Assembly: GCA_018466975.1 (NCBI GenBank)
Contig: CM031552.1
Coordinates: forward strand, 1,364,001 to 1,428,000
DNA: 64,000 nt
DNA from: Sparassis latifolia
Taxonomy: Eukaryota > Basidiomycota > Agaricomycetes > Polyporales > Sparassidaceae
Direction of reading: 5' to 3'
Both the position numbers and the translations under genes were made by a program. This document shows, one piece after another, positions 28,416 through 40,325 of this stretch. The notes below the pieces were generated by a model. That model had not been told where the DNA came from. It was given only the letters and a program-made list of their open reading frames with translations, and did no database searches. The stretch's first letter is position 1; every line of letters begins with the position of its first letter.

Positions 28416-31400
28416 CACTCTGTATGTCGCTTGGAGGTATTTTTGTATGCCACTTAGAAATATTTGTATGCCGCTTAGAAATATTTGTACGCCATCTACG
28501 AACGTTTGTACGTGGTCTACGAATGTCGGTATGTGGTCTATAAGCGTTCGTATGCGGGCTACGACGCTCCGTATGCGGTGTATAGTACTCTGTAAACGTT
28601 GGTATGCGGTCTATAGCGGTCTGTCGCTTAGAAGTATTTTTTGTATGCCGCTTAGAAATATTTGTATGTCGCTTAGAAATATTCGTATGTGGACTACAAA
28701 TGTCCGTATGTGGTCTACGAACGTTCGTATGTGGGCTACGACACTCTGTATGCGGTCTATAGTGGTCTGTAGCACTCCGTATGCGGTCCATAGCATTCTG
28801 TACGCGGTCCGTAGCATTCTGTATGCGGTCTATAGTGGTCTATGGTACTCTGTATGCGGTCTACTAAACATGACGGTCGATTTTTTATAAATGCGTGATA
28901 AATGTGTGACATAATAGATCTACACGAAAAGATAACGTTCCTCACCGAACCACTAAACGAAACACTAAACCTGATTCTAATCCTCACCTAATTCTGACTG
29001 TAACCGAAGCTATAACCGAAACACTAATACCTCTAACGTGGTGTGACTCTAATCTAAACCTCTAACGGATACTTGAAATAACGTCGTCTAGTATGTCGCT
29101 TAGAAGTATTTGTACGCCGTCAGAAATATGGGTATGTCGCTTAGAAACGCTCGCTTGCCGCTTAAAAGTATTTGTATGCCGCTTAGAAATGTCCGTATGT
29201 CGCCATTTACACTCTGTATGTGGTCTACTATGCCCGCACGTCGTTTATCGTACTCTGTATGCTGCCTGTAGTAAGCGCCGGTATGTCGCTTGGAGGTATT
29301 TTTTGTATGCCACTTAGAAATATTTGTATGCCGCTTAGAAATATTTGTATGCCATCTACGAACGTTTGTACGTGGTCTACGAATGTCGGTATGTGGTCTA
29401 TAAGCGTTCGTATGCGGGCTACGACGCTCCGTATGCGGTGTATAGTACTCTGTAAACGTTGGTATGCGGTCTATAGCGGTCTGTCGCTTAGAAGTATTTT
29501 TTGTATGCCGCTTAGAAATATTTGTATGTCGCTTAGAAATATTCGTATGTGGACTACAAATGTCTGTATGTGGTCTACACAACGTTCCGTATGTGGACTA
29601 CGACACTCTGTATGCGGTCTATAGTGGTCTGTAGCACTCCGTATGCGGTCCATAGCATTCTGTACGCGGTCCGTAGCATTCTGTATGCGGTCTATAGTGG
29701 TCTATGGTACTCTGTATGCGGTCTACTAAATATGACGGTCGATTTTTTATAAATGCGTGATAAATGCGTGACATAATAGATCTACACGAAAAGATAACGT
29801 TCCTCACCGAACCACTAAACGAAACACTAAACCTGATTCTAATCCTCACCTAATTCTGACTGTAACCGAAGCTATAACCGAAACACTAATACCTCTAACG
29901 TGGTGTGACTCTAATCTAAACCTCTAACGGATACTTGAAATAACGACGTCTAGTATGTCGCTTAGAAGTATTTGTACGTCGCTCGTAAATATGGGTATGT
30001 CGCTTAGAAACGTTCGTTTGCCTCTTAAAAGTATTTGTATGCCGCTTAGAAATGTCCGTATGTCGCTTACGACGCTCTGTATGTGGTCTACTATGCTCCG
30101 TACGTCGTTTATCGTACTCTGTATGCTGCCTGTAGTAAGCGTCGGTATGTCGCTTGGAGGTATTTTTTGTATGCCACTTAGAAATATTTGTATGCCGCTT
30201 TACGACGCCCGTATGCGGTGTATAGTACTCTGTAAACGCTGGTATGCGGCCTATAGCGGTCTGTCGCTAGAAGTATTTTTGTATGCCGCTTAGAAATATT
30301 TGTATGTCGCTTAGAAATATTCGTATGTGGACTACAAATGTCCGTATGTGGTCTACTTAACGTTCAGATGTGGGCTACGACACTCTGTATGCGGTCTATA
30401 GTGGTCTGTAGCACTGATGCGGTCCATAGCATTCTGTACGCGGTCCGTAGCATTCTGTATGCGGTCTATAGTGGTCTATGGTACTCTGTATGCGGTCTAC
30501 TAAACATGACGGTCGATTTTTATAAATGCGTGATAAATGTGTGACATAATAGATCTACACGAAAAGATAACGCTCTCACCGAACCACTAAACGAAACACT
30601 AAACCTGATTCTAATCCTCACCTAATTCTGACTGTAACCGAAGCTATAACCAAACACTAATACCTCTAACGTGGTGTGACTCTAATCTAAACCTCTAACG
30701 GATACTTGAAATAACGCCGCCTAGTATGTCGCTTAGAAGTATTTGTACGTCGTCAGAATATGGGTATGTCGCTTAGAAACGCTCGCTTGCCGCTTAAAAG
30801 TATTTGTATGCCGCTTAGAAATGTCCGTATGTCGCCATTTACACTCTGTATGTGGTCTACTATGCCCGCACGCCGCTTATCGCACTCTGTATGCTGCCTG
30901 TAGTAAGCGCCGGTATGTCGCTTGGAGGTATTTTTTGTATGCCACTTAGAAATATTTGTATGCCGCTTAGAAATATTTGTATGCCATCTACGAACGCTTG
31001 TACGTGGTCTACGAATGTCGGTATGTGGTCTATAAGCGTCAGATGCGGCTACGACGCCCGTATCCGTGTATAGTACTCTGTATGCGTGTATAGTACTCTG
31101 TAAACGCTGGTATGCGGTCTATAGCGGTCTGTCGCTTAGAAGTATTTTTGTATGCCGCTTAGAAATATTTGTATGTCGCTTAGAAATATTCGTATGTGGA
31201 CTACAAATGTCCGTATGTGGTCTACTTAACGTTCAGATGTGGGCTACGACACTCTGTATGCGGTCTATAGTGGTCTGTAGCACTGTGATGCGGTCCATAG
31301 CATTCTGTACGCGGTCCGTAGCATTCTGTATGCGGTCTATAGTGGTCTATGGTACTCTGTATGCGGTCTACTAAACATGACGGTCGATTTTTTATAAATG

Positions 31401-34400
31401 CGTGATAAATGTGTGACATAATAGATCTACACGAAAGATAACGCTCTCACCGAACCACTAAACGAAACACTAAACCTGATTCTAATCCTCACCTAATTCT
31501 GACTGTAACCGAAGCTATAACCAAACACTAATACCTCTAACGTGGTGTGACTCTAATCTAAACCTCTAACGGATACTTGAAATAACGCCGCCTAGTATGT
31601 CGCTTAGAAGTATTTGTACGCCGTCAGTAAATATGGGTATGTCGCTTAGAAACGCTCGCTTGCCGCTTAAAAGTATTTGTATGCCGCTTAGAAATGTCCG
31701 TATGTCGCCATTTACACTCTGTATGTGGTCTACTATGCCCGCACGCCGCTTATCGTACTCTGTATGCTGCCTGTAGTAAGCGCCGGTATGTCGCTGGAGG
31801 TATTTTTGTATGCCACTTAGAAATATTTGTATGCCGCTTAGAAATATTTGTATGCCATCTACGAACGCTTGTACGTGGTCTACGAATGTCGGTATGTGGT
31901 CTATAAGCGTCAGATGCGGCTACGACGCCGTATGCGTGTATAGTACTCTGTATGCGTGTATAGTACTCTGTAAACGCTGGTATGCGGTCTATAGCGGTCT
32001 GTCGCTTAGAAGTATTTTTGTATGCCGCTTAGAAATATTTGTATGTCGCTTAGAAATATTCGTATGTGGACTACAAATGTCCGTATGTGGTCTACTTAAC
32101 GTTCAGATGTGGGCTACGACACTCTGTATGCGGTCTATAGTGGTCTGTAGCACTCGTATGCGGTCCATAGCATTCTGTACGCGGTCCGTAGCATTCTGTA
32201 TGCGGTCTATAGTGGTCTATGGTACTCTGTATGCGGTCTACTAAACATGACGGTCGATTTTTATAAATGCGTGATAAATGTGTGACATAATAGATCTACA
32301 CGAAAAGATAACGCTCTCACCGAACCACTAAACGAAACACTAAACCTGATTCTAATCCTCACCTAATTCTGACTGTAACCGAAGCTATAACCAAACACTA
32401 ATACCTCTAACGTGGTGTGACTCTAATCTAAACCTCTAACGGATACTTGAAATAACGCCGCCTAGTATGTCGCTTAGAAGTATTTGTACGCCGTCAGAAT
32501 ATGGGTATGTCGCTTAGAAACGCTCGCTTGCCGCTTAAAAGTATTTGTATGCCGCTTAGAAATGTCCGTATGTCGCCACGACACTCTGTATGTGGTCTAC
32601 TATGCCCGCACGCCGCTTATCGTACTCTGTATGCTGCCTGTAGTAAGCGCCGGTATGTCGCTTGGAGGTATTTTTGTATGCCACTTAGAAATATTTGTAT
32701 GCCGCTTAGAAATATTTGTATGCCATCTACGAACGCTTGTACGTGGTCTACGAATGTCGGTATGTGGTCTATAAGCGTCAGATGCGGGCTACGACGCCCG
32801 TATGCGGTGTATAGTACTCTGTAAACGCTGGTATGCGGTCTATAGCGGTCTGTCGCTAGAAGTATTTTTGTATGCCGCTTAGAAATATTTGTATGTCGCT
32901 TAGAAATATTCGTATGTGGACTACAAATGTCCGTATGTGGTCTACTTAACGTTCAGATGTGGGCTACGACACTCTGTATGCGGTCTATAGTGGTCTGTAG
33001 CACTCAGTGATGCGGTCCATAGCATTCTGTACGCGGTCCGTAGCATTCTGTATGCGGTCTATAGTGGTCTATGGTACTCTGTATGCGGTCTACTAAACAT
33101 GACGGTCGATTTTTATAAATGCGTGATAAATGTGTGACATAATAGATCTACACGAAAAGATAACGCTCTCACCGAACCACTAAACGAAACACTAAACCTG
33201 ATTCTAATCCTCACCTAATTCTGACTGTAACCAAGCTATAACCGAAACACTAATACCTCTAACGTGGTGTGACTCTAATCTAAACCTCTAACGGATACTT
33301 GAAATAACGCCGCCTAGTATGTCGCTTAGAAGTATTTGTACGTCGTCAGAATATGGGTATGTCGCTTAGAAACGCTCGCTTGCCGCTTAAAAGTATTTGT
33401 ATGCCGCTTAGAAATGTCCGTATGTCGCCACGACACTCTGTATGTGGTCTACTATGCCCGTGACGCCGCTTATCGCACTCTGTATGCTGCCTGTAGTAAG
33501 CGCCGGTATGTCGCTTGGAGGTATTTTTGTATGCCACTTAGAAATATTTGTATGCCGCTTAGAAATATTTGTATGCCATCTACGAACGCTTGTACGTGGT
33601 CTACGAATGTCGGTATGTGGTCTATAAGCGTCAGATGCGGCTACGACGCGTGTATAGTACCGTATGCGTGTATAGTACTCTGTAAACGTTGGTATGCGGT
33701 CTATAGCGGTCTGTCGCTAGAAGTATTTTTGTATGCCGCTTAGAAATATTTGTATGTCGCTTAGAAATATTCGTATGTGGACTACAAATGTCCGTATGTG
33801 GTCTACTTAACGTCAGATGTGGGCTACGACACTCTGTATGCGGTCTATAGTGGTCTGTAGCACTGTGATGCGGTCCATAGCATTCTGTACGCGGTCCGTA
33901 GCATTCTGTATGCGGTCTATAGTGGTCTATGGTACTCTGTATGCGGTCTACTAAACATGACGGTCGATTTTTATAAATGCGTGATAAATGCGTGACATAA
34001 TAGATCTACACGAAAAGATAACGTTCCTCACCGAACCACTAAACGAAACACTAAACCTGATTCTAATCCTCACCTAATTCTGACTGTAACCGAAGCTATA
34101 ACCGAAACACTAATACCTCTAACGTGGTGTGACTCTAATCTAAACCTCTAACGGATACTTGAAATAACGACGTCTAGTATGTCGCTTAGAAGTATTTGTA
34201 CGCCGTCAGAATATGGGTATGTCGCTTAGAAACGCTCGCTTGCCGCTTAAAAGTATTTGTATGCCGCTTAGAAATGTCCGTATGTCGCCATTTACACTCT
34301 GTATGTGGTCTACTATGCCCGTGACGCCGCTTATCGTACTCTGTATGCTGCCTGTAGTAAGCGTCGGTATGTCGCTTGGAGGTATTTTTTGTATGCCACT

Positions 34401-34790
34401 TAGAAATATTTGTATGCCGCTTAGAAATATTTGTATGCCATCTACGAACGTTTGTACGTGGTCTACGAATGTCGGTACGTGGTCTATAAGCGTTCGTATG
34501 CGGGCTACGATGCTCCGTATGCGGTGTATAGTACTCTGTAAACGTTGGTATGCGGTCTATAGCGGTCTGTCGCTTAGAAGTATTTTTTGTATGCCGCTTA
34601 GAAATATTTGTATGTCGCTTAGAAATATTCGTATGTGGACTACAAATGTCTGTATGTGGTCTACTTAACGTTCAGTATGTGGGCTACGACACTCTGTATG
34701 CGGTCTATAGACATATTCGTATGCCATCTACAATTGTTGGTATGTCGCCTACAACACTTCGTAGGTGGGCTACGACACAGCCACACAGGG
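28416..34790. repeat. Tandem satellite, monomer about 860 bp, itself made of 21-bp units
   Basis: A marker word (gtatgtcgcttagaagtatt) that opens each monomer recurs at 29091, 29953, 30724, 31595, 32465, 33317 and 34177: spacings 862, 771, 871, 870, 852 and 860. The array has about 7.4 copies and is cut by the gap on the left. About 610 bp of each monomer consists of degenerate 21-bp units starting GTATGYSGYYTA. The other ~240 bp is a different, A/C-rich part (for example ccactaaacgaaacactaaa) with loose 6-8 bp spacing. The copy at 29953-30723 is short by about 84 bp, four 21-bp units. Because 21 is divisible by three, long frames encode seven-residue repeats such as MPLRNIC; I regard these as by-products, not genes. 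Confidence 0.95.
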
Positions 34791-34799
34791 CTTCTCACT

Positions 34800-35690
34800 G
34801 CAGGTGGCCGCCCAGGACGGCCGTAAGTTTGTTGGTACCCTTAGTGGCAGTCTGAGATGAGCGTTTATTAGGTATGTCATGTATGGCCTTCCAGTACTAC
34901 CACTTATTGTTCATCCCTGTGAAGGCCATTGAAGCAGATGGCCATCCAAGATGACCACCTATAGTCAGTACCACAGGTGGCCGTCCGGGACGGCCATTTC
35001 TTGTGCAAGCTGTTCGTGGCCTTCCTGGACTGCCACTTGTGGTTTGTCCTCTGGTGGCCACTACAGCAGGTGGCCGTCCAGGAAGGCCATTTCTTGTACA
35101 AGCTGTACATGGCCTGCCTGGACTGCCACTTGTGGTTTGTCACTCTCATGGCCACTACAGCAGATGGCCGTCCGCGACGGCCACTTATGGTCAGTACCAC
35201 AGGTGGCCGTCGAGGAAGGCCATTTTTTGTGCAAGCTATGCATGGCCTTCGTGGACTGCCACTTGTGGTTTGTCCCTCTGGTGGCCACTACAGCAGGTGG
35301 CCGTCCGGGAAGGCCATTTCTTGTACAAGCTGTACATGGCCTGCCTGGACTGCCACTTGTGGTTTGTCACTCTCATGGCCACTACAGCAGATGGCCGTCC
35401 GCGACGGCCACTCATGGTCAGTACCACAGGTGGCCGTCGAGGAAGGCCATTTTTTGTGCAAGCCATGCATGGCCTTCCTGGACTGCCACTTGTGGTCTGT
35501 CTCTCTGGTGGCCACTGCAGCAGGTGGCCGTCCGGGAAGGCCATTTCTTGTGCAAGCTGTATATGGCCTTCCTGGACTGCCACTTGTGGTCTGTCCCCCT
35601 GGTGGCCACTATAGCAGATGGCCGTCCAGGACGGCCACTCACAGCCGCTGTGCTTTGCTGACTGTGCCACCTGGCCTATGCAGCCATCTG
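34800..35690. repeat. 227-bp higher-order repeat built on a GGCC dyad
   Basis: A 17-bp near-palindrome, GGCCGTCC-N-GGACGGCC with variants, occurs at 34806, 34979, 35072, 35166, 35205, 35299, 35393, 35432, 35526 and 35620. From 35072 the spacing is 94, 39, 94, 94, 39, 94, 94, so the unit is 227 bp (94+39+94). Between the dyads lie shared words such as gactgccacttgtgg and gtggccactacagcag. Three plus-strand frames and several minus-strand frames stay open for 200 codons or more; this is a result of the repeat, not evidence for protein. Confidence 0.9.
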
Positions 35691-35884
35691 AGCCTCTTTT
35701 GGCCGCGAGCTATGGTTGAGGAGTATGAGGCTTTTGAAGTGGCATTGGTTATGGATGTGTCGCTGTAATAATACATATCATGATTGCGTAGTACATTACT
35801 ACAGGTCTAGTTTATCATATGCTTACTACAGTGGCAGCCTAGCATTCCTAACTGGGACCCATGTCGGTAATACACCACCACCAC

Positions 35885-36290
35885 CATGCATGGCCGTCCA
35901 CGACGGCCGTGCAGGACAGTGGCGACTCACCAGCGCTAGTGATGGTACACGTGCCAACAGCACCTTTCGTAGTGTTCGGCAACAGCCTCCTTCCCAAAGC
36001 AGACACATACCCCTAGCCTTGGCTCAGGTTCCACTCAGTACTGGCAGTTCATGCACCTCGAACGGCCGTCCAGGACGGCCACTCGTGCCCAGCGTGGTTT
36101 ACCTTCTGTGCCACCTGGCCTATGCAGCCAGTGGAGCCTCTCCGTGCATGGCCGTCCACGACGGCCACGCAGGTCAGAGGTCCCTCACCAGCGCTAATGA
36201 TGGCGCACGTGCCCTACGGCACTGTCCATAGGGTTCGGCAATGGCCTCCTTCCCAAAGCGAACACGTACCCCTAGCCCTCGGCTCAGCGA
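35885..36290. repeat. 258-bp tandem duplication carrying the same GGCC dyad
   Basis: The stretch at about 35885-36030 (catggccgtccacgacggcc, then tcaccagcgctagtgatgg, cctccttcccaaagc, acccctagcc) returns about 258 bp later at 36143-36288 with scattered changes. A further dyad at 36064 lies between them. It joins the 227-bp array to the foldback array and shares only the dyad with the former. Confidence 0.8.
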
Positions 36291-36429
36291 ACCCCCATCC
36301 TAGGGTTGAGGTCGCCCGCCCTCGGCGACCCTACGGTCGTCCTAGGGGGCCTCATAACCTGCGATGGGTGTCGAACTCACTCCGACACAGTGGTTTCTCT
36401 CAGGCTGGGACCACGGCCTGTGAGCGATT

Positions 36430-36820
36430 TCTCTCGGACTGGGTACGACAGCCTGCGACCCGCCATTCTCCTCTCGGACTGGGTACGAGGGCCTAGCTAC
36501 CGCCATTTCTCTCAGACTGGGTACGACGGCCTGCGACCTGCTGCTTTTCTCTCACGCTGGGTACGATGGCCTGCGGGCCATTTCTCTTGGACTGGGTACG
36601 ACAGCCTGCAAGCTGCCATTTTTGCGGCAACAGCAGGGTGTCATCTCCGAACAGCAGCAGGTCACATGCAGTCATGCAGGACCCATGCCGTCGTACCCAG
36701 TCCGAGAGAAATGGCAGCAGCCTGGCCGTCGTACCCAGTCCGAGAGAAATGGCAGCAGGCAGGCTGTCGTACCCAGTCCGAGAGACTTCGCAGCGGGCAA
36801 AACTGTCGCACTGGGTACGA
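36430..36820. repeat. Foldback array of ~40-bp units, direct then inverted
   Basis: The unit core ggactgggtacgacrgcctg occurs about five times at 36436-36610 with ~40-bp spacing. After a spacer of about 80 bp with cagcag words, the reverse complement (gtcgtacccagtccgagaga) occurs three times at 36691, 36731 and 36769, and a direct half-unit follows at 36806. The two arms could pair into a long stem. Both arms also share the word ccatttctct / agagaaatgg. No coding content. Confidence 0.85.
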
Positions 36821-36849
36821 CCGAGGTCTGAACATCGACCCGGAGTGCA

Positions 36850-37831
36850 CGCCCTAGGCGACTGGCGTCGGCCCTAGGTGCGCGTGCGCCCTTCCCTAGG
36901 GCGATAAGCGCCGGCCCTAGGGCCCAGGAGGTACCCTAGGGTACCCGAAAAGTCACCCATAACTTCGCCCGGCTGTATCGTCAACGAAACTCCTGAACCC
37001 CTCCCGAAATCGGTAGTATCTTGAAGCCAGACGGCCAGGCTATCGGACGATATACAATATGAGGCCAGGGGTAGAGGGTGAGGACGAGAAAAAATCGAGA
37101 AGTCGAAGACGCGCGAGGTGGGAAAGTCGGCCGATTGCCGTCGGTGGCCACGGCGACCCAGATCTCTGTCGAACAGCATCTTCGGCTATCGGGTAGATTC
37201 GATGTCGGGCGATCTTTTGAGATAGCCGAGGGACCGAAAACGAGGGAGGAAGGAAAAGATGCAGGGGCGGCAAGTCGGGCGGCCTCACGTAGCGTAAGGC
37301 ACCCGGCCTGTGGATAGTACTGTAGGGCGGCGAGGCGGGAATGTCGGCAGCAGGGGATAACCCAACCATCAGTCACAGACAGTCACAACCTCGGGTTGGC
37401 CGGAACTTTCGGGAATCTCCGGCTTCTGGGTGTTTGCGTTGCGAAAGCGTTTGCGTGACGCAAATGTTTCGATGCCGAACGGGCCCTAAGATCTGAATCG
37501 CCGGATGATCACGTGCCTGGACTCGTCGCGTCGCGACAAGTCCGATGCTGTACCTCTTCCGCACCACCGCGACAACGCTCATTCCTCTATCTTCTGTGCC
37601 TGTGCTTCGAGATTATCTCCCCCCTGAAACGCTGGTGATTGTGTACCGGTGTGGAACTGGTACTGCGCTGTACAACAGCGAGGTGTCGTACAAGACATTC
37701 GAAATCCATAGTAGATGACAGCGTTAGGAAAGTCAGGACGCTTTCGAGTATAGGTGTGTAGGCAGGCGACAATACGCTGGCTTTTTATTCCAGGAGGTGG
37801 AAGGCTGAGTCGGTTGGCTCAGTGCACGTCG
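36850..37831. other. Repeat margin and intergenic DNA, no gene seen
   Basis: Starts with a cluster of CCTAGG palindromes (36853-36943; similar sites at 36299-36347). The rest is GC-rich with open frames on both strands but no family resemblance. The promoter of the zinc-finger/BTB gene should lie near the right end. Confidence 0.4.
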
Positions 37832-40325
37832 ATGGTCAGGAAGGCTGGCAGAAGTTCGCACAGGTGCTTGGTGCCTGGGTGTCGTCGTGCCGACGTACCA
37901 CCTGCAGAAGCAAAGAATGATTATGAAATACACAAGAAGAAATACCACTCGACATCACACAGATTCGAATACTATGGTGAGTGACAGACTTCATACAATT
38001 GACTAGCATCTAACGGTACGCAGGTCAATTGGTGACGGTAGTACGAGACCCGATCAGTCAGATGCTGCCGTGTCCATGTGGGAACGAAGCACACGCGAGG
38101 TACAACTACCAGAAGATCTATCAACTGGTCAGGAAGACTCCACATCCGACTGATGATGCATACCCGGACATCTTGGACACAGCGGAGGAGCCTCCTTTGA
38201 AGCGGACGCGAGTAGAAGGCACGGAGGGGGAAGATGGAAAGCCCCCAAGCTGGTGTTCTGCGGCAACAGAGCAGGAAGGCGAGCAGGAAGGCAGAGCCAT
38301 AGCGATGGGCTCGAGCTCGCGTGTGGACACCATCGGAGTGACTGCGACCGAATTGGAAGACGGGATCACGCAAACACCGGGGCTAGATGAATCGGCGAGA
38401 GTAAACGACACGCATATAGCGAGGTTAGAAGAGTGTAAGGGGAAGGGTCTATCTATCTTCCGAATTGGCCCACCCAGGGGCGTCCCGCGCACCGATAGGT
38501 CATTCGAACCCTCCAAACGCTCGAAGCTTTCAAAATTCGATGTCGAGAGACATTCTCGTTCATCTGAATCCTCGAAACCCGCCGGACGTTCCATCGTGCC
38601 TTTTGCTAACACAGACAGCGCACACGGCGACTTGGTGAAGGATGAAGACGTCGGGCGCAGAACGGAGAAGCGGGCTGCAACTGCTGCACCTGCACCGGTG
38701 TCAGGCCAGGCAACGTCCACGAAGCGTCCACGAGTTGGGTTCGAGTCTCCGCTATATTCGCCGTCCACATCCGGATCCGCTGTACGCCACCCCGACTTCT
38801 GGCTCCGGGACGGCTCGGTCGTCATCCGTGTGGGGTCATTCCTCTTCAAGCTGCACGGGTCGCGTCTAGAGCAAGAATCAAAGTTCTTCGCCTACCTATT
38901 TTCGAATGCTAGATCAGTGCAGAAAACAATAGACGGCTGCCCACTCTATGAGATACACGTGTTGTCATCGTCGGACTTCGCGGTGCTGTTGAAGGCGATG
39001 GATGGGGGAATGTGAGTACTCGGATCTGTTGTTGGGCACCATGGTATCTTATATTTCTTCGCAGCACGTACGCGCTGAACCCACCGCCGTTCCATACCCT
39101 CGCTATGCTTTTACGCGCCGCACACACTCTCCAATGCACGAAATTCACTACGTATGCAACGAACGTCCTCCGCACGACGTGGCCCTCCGATCCCGCTTCC
39201 CTCACTCCTGAACGTACACCATACGCTGCAGAGACCATCGCCCTAGCACGCAAGTGCGCGGTACCAGAGGTACTCAAGCGTGCATACTACGAGCTGCTGC
39301 GCACCCCCAATTTCGGCCAGGCGCACGACGAAGAAGACGACGTGTCACCGCTCGGGGTACAAGACTACTCGCGCCTCACCACCGTTCGTGAGAAGTTGCA
39401 AGCCGAGTGGATGCAGATCGTATCGGCACCCCCGGACCATTCGCATAGCCAGTTGGCTTCCTGGGCGGAACGCGAGGCCCTCAAGTCCCGGCGACACTGC
39501 GAGCAGGCGCACGCGAACGGCGCGGAGATGTGGGTGCAGGCCGTCGTTCAGAAACCTGTGTTTACCGAGGGATTGTTGGATCCACTTTGTGCCCTTCAGA
39601 CCCTTGTCGATATTGACTGGAGTGCCCTGGGATATTGTGCACATTGTGTGGACCGGTGGAGGACGGCGTGGAGGAAGAGGCGGGAGCGGATTTGGACGGA
39701 TCTGGATGTGTGGTTGGGACAGAAAGCGGGCAGCGACCACTGCGAAGATATTCGACGCCAGTTTCGGAACGACCGCATGATGTCATTGCGGAAATCAACA
39801 GGGAAAATAGCGAGGAGAACGATAATTCCCGACACCACGGTTCTGCTGGGAGAAAGCGGGCAGCGACCGCTGCACAGGCATCGGGTACACCTCACAACGG
39901 GTCTCAAAACCGTGCCCGATAAAATACAACATATGAGGCTATGCGCAGGCACCGCCGATGCTTACCAGCTTGCAGCATCCTCGTTTAGACTCGCGGTCAT
40001 GCCATTATCCACACCCACAATGGCGTCAATAGCGACCCTCACATCCTCATCCCGGTGCAAACTCACCTCAACGCCTGCTTCGAAGTACACCGACTGCATA
40101 CAGCATCGTGTCTTTTGGCTCCGCGACGGCGCCGGCTCAGTGAGCATCCACGTGGAGAAAACGCTCTTCAAGCTGCATGGGTTACGATTAGAGAAAGAAC
40201 CAAGGTTGTTTGAGGCTCTGTTCAAGGCCTCCTGCATGGGCAGGTGCATGACGGACGCTGCTATTAGAGGCCATGAAAGAGGCCATGTAAGTGTCCCTGT
40301 CCTCGTTCATTACTTCGATGTCTGA
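37832..40325 (+). CDS. C2H2-like zinc-finger plus BTB/POZ protein
   Basis: 797 residues if read to the stop at 40323-40325, from exons 37832-37976, 38024-39011 and 39065-40325; the phases agree. The N-terminus has a zinc-finger-like stretch (CLVPGCRRADVPPAEAKNDY then HKKKYH) and a second Cys/His patch (MLPCPCGNEAHARYNYQK). A disordered, charged region follows. The BTB core starts near 38780: DFWLRDGSVVIRVGSFLFKL, HGSRLEQESKFFAYLF. After the intron the usual fungal BTB tail follows (FHTLAMLLRAAHTLQCTKFT, then ETIALARKCAVPEVLKRAYY). From about 40100 the frame runs into a second BTB start (VFWLRDGAGSVSIHVEKTLF), so the true end of the first gene may be nearer 39800. The function in fungi is unknown; such proteins may act as transcription or ubiquitin-ligase adaptors. 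Confidence 0.65.

Noticed and set aside
28416..34790. CRISPR-like array because of regular 21-bp units
   Set aside because: This is a eukaryotic genome, the units are contiguous with no unique spacers, and no cas genes exist.
28420..34860. Many reading frames of 60-190 codons inside the satellite with heptapeptide repeats
   Set aside because: The 21-bp period is a multiple of three, so any stop-free unit gives long frames in several registers and both strands. The copies carry many indels that are not in threes, so no protein is being kept.
34951..35768. Three overlapping plus-strand frames of 203-263 codons and four minus-strand frames
   Set aside because: They are different readings of the same 227-bp repeat, rich in Trp/His/Gly from GGCC and TGG words, without any family signal.
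37040..37376. Overlapping minus-strand frames next to the repeat block, considered as a retroelement remnant
   Set aside because: No reverse transcriptase, integrase or LTR-like terminal repeats could be found.
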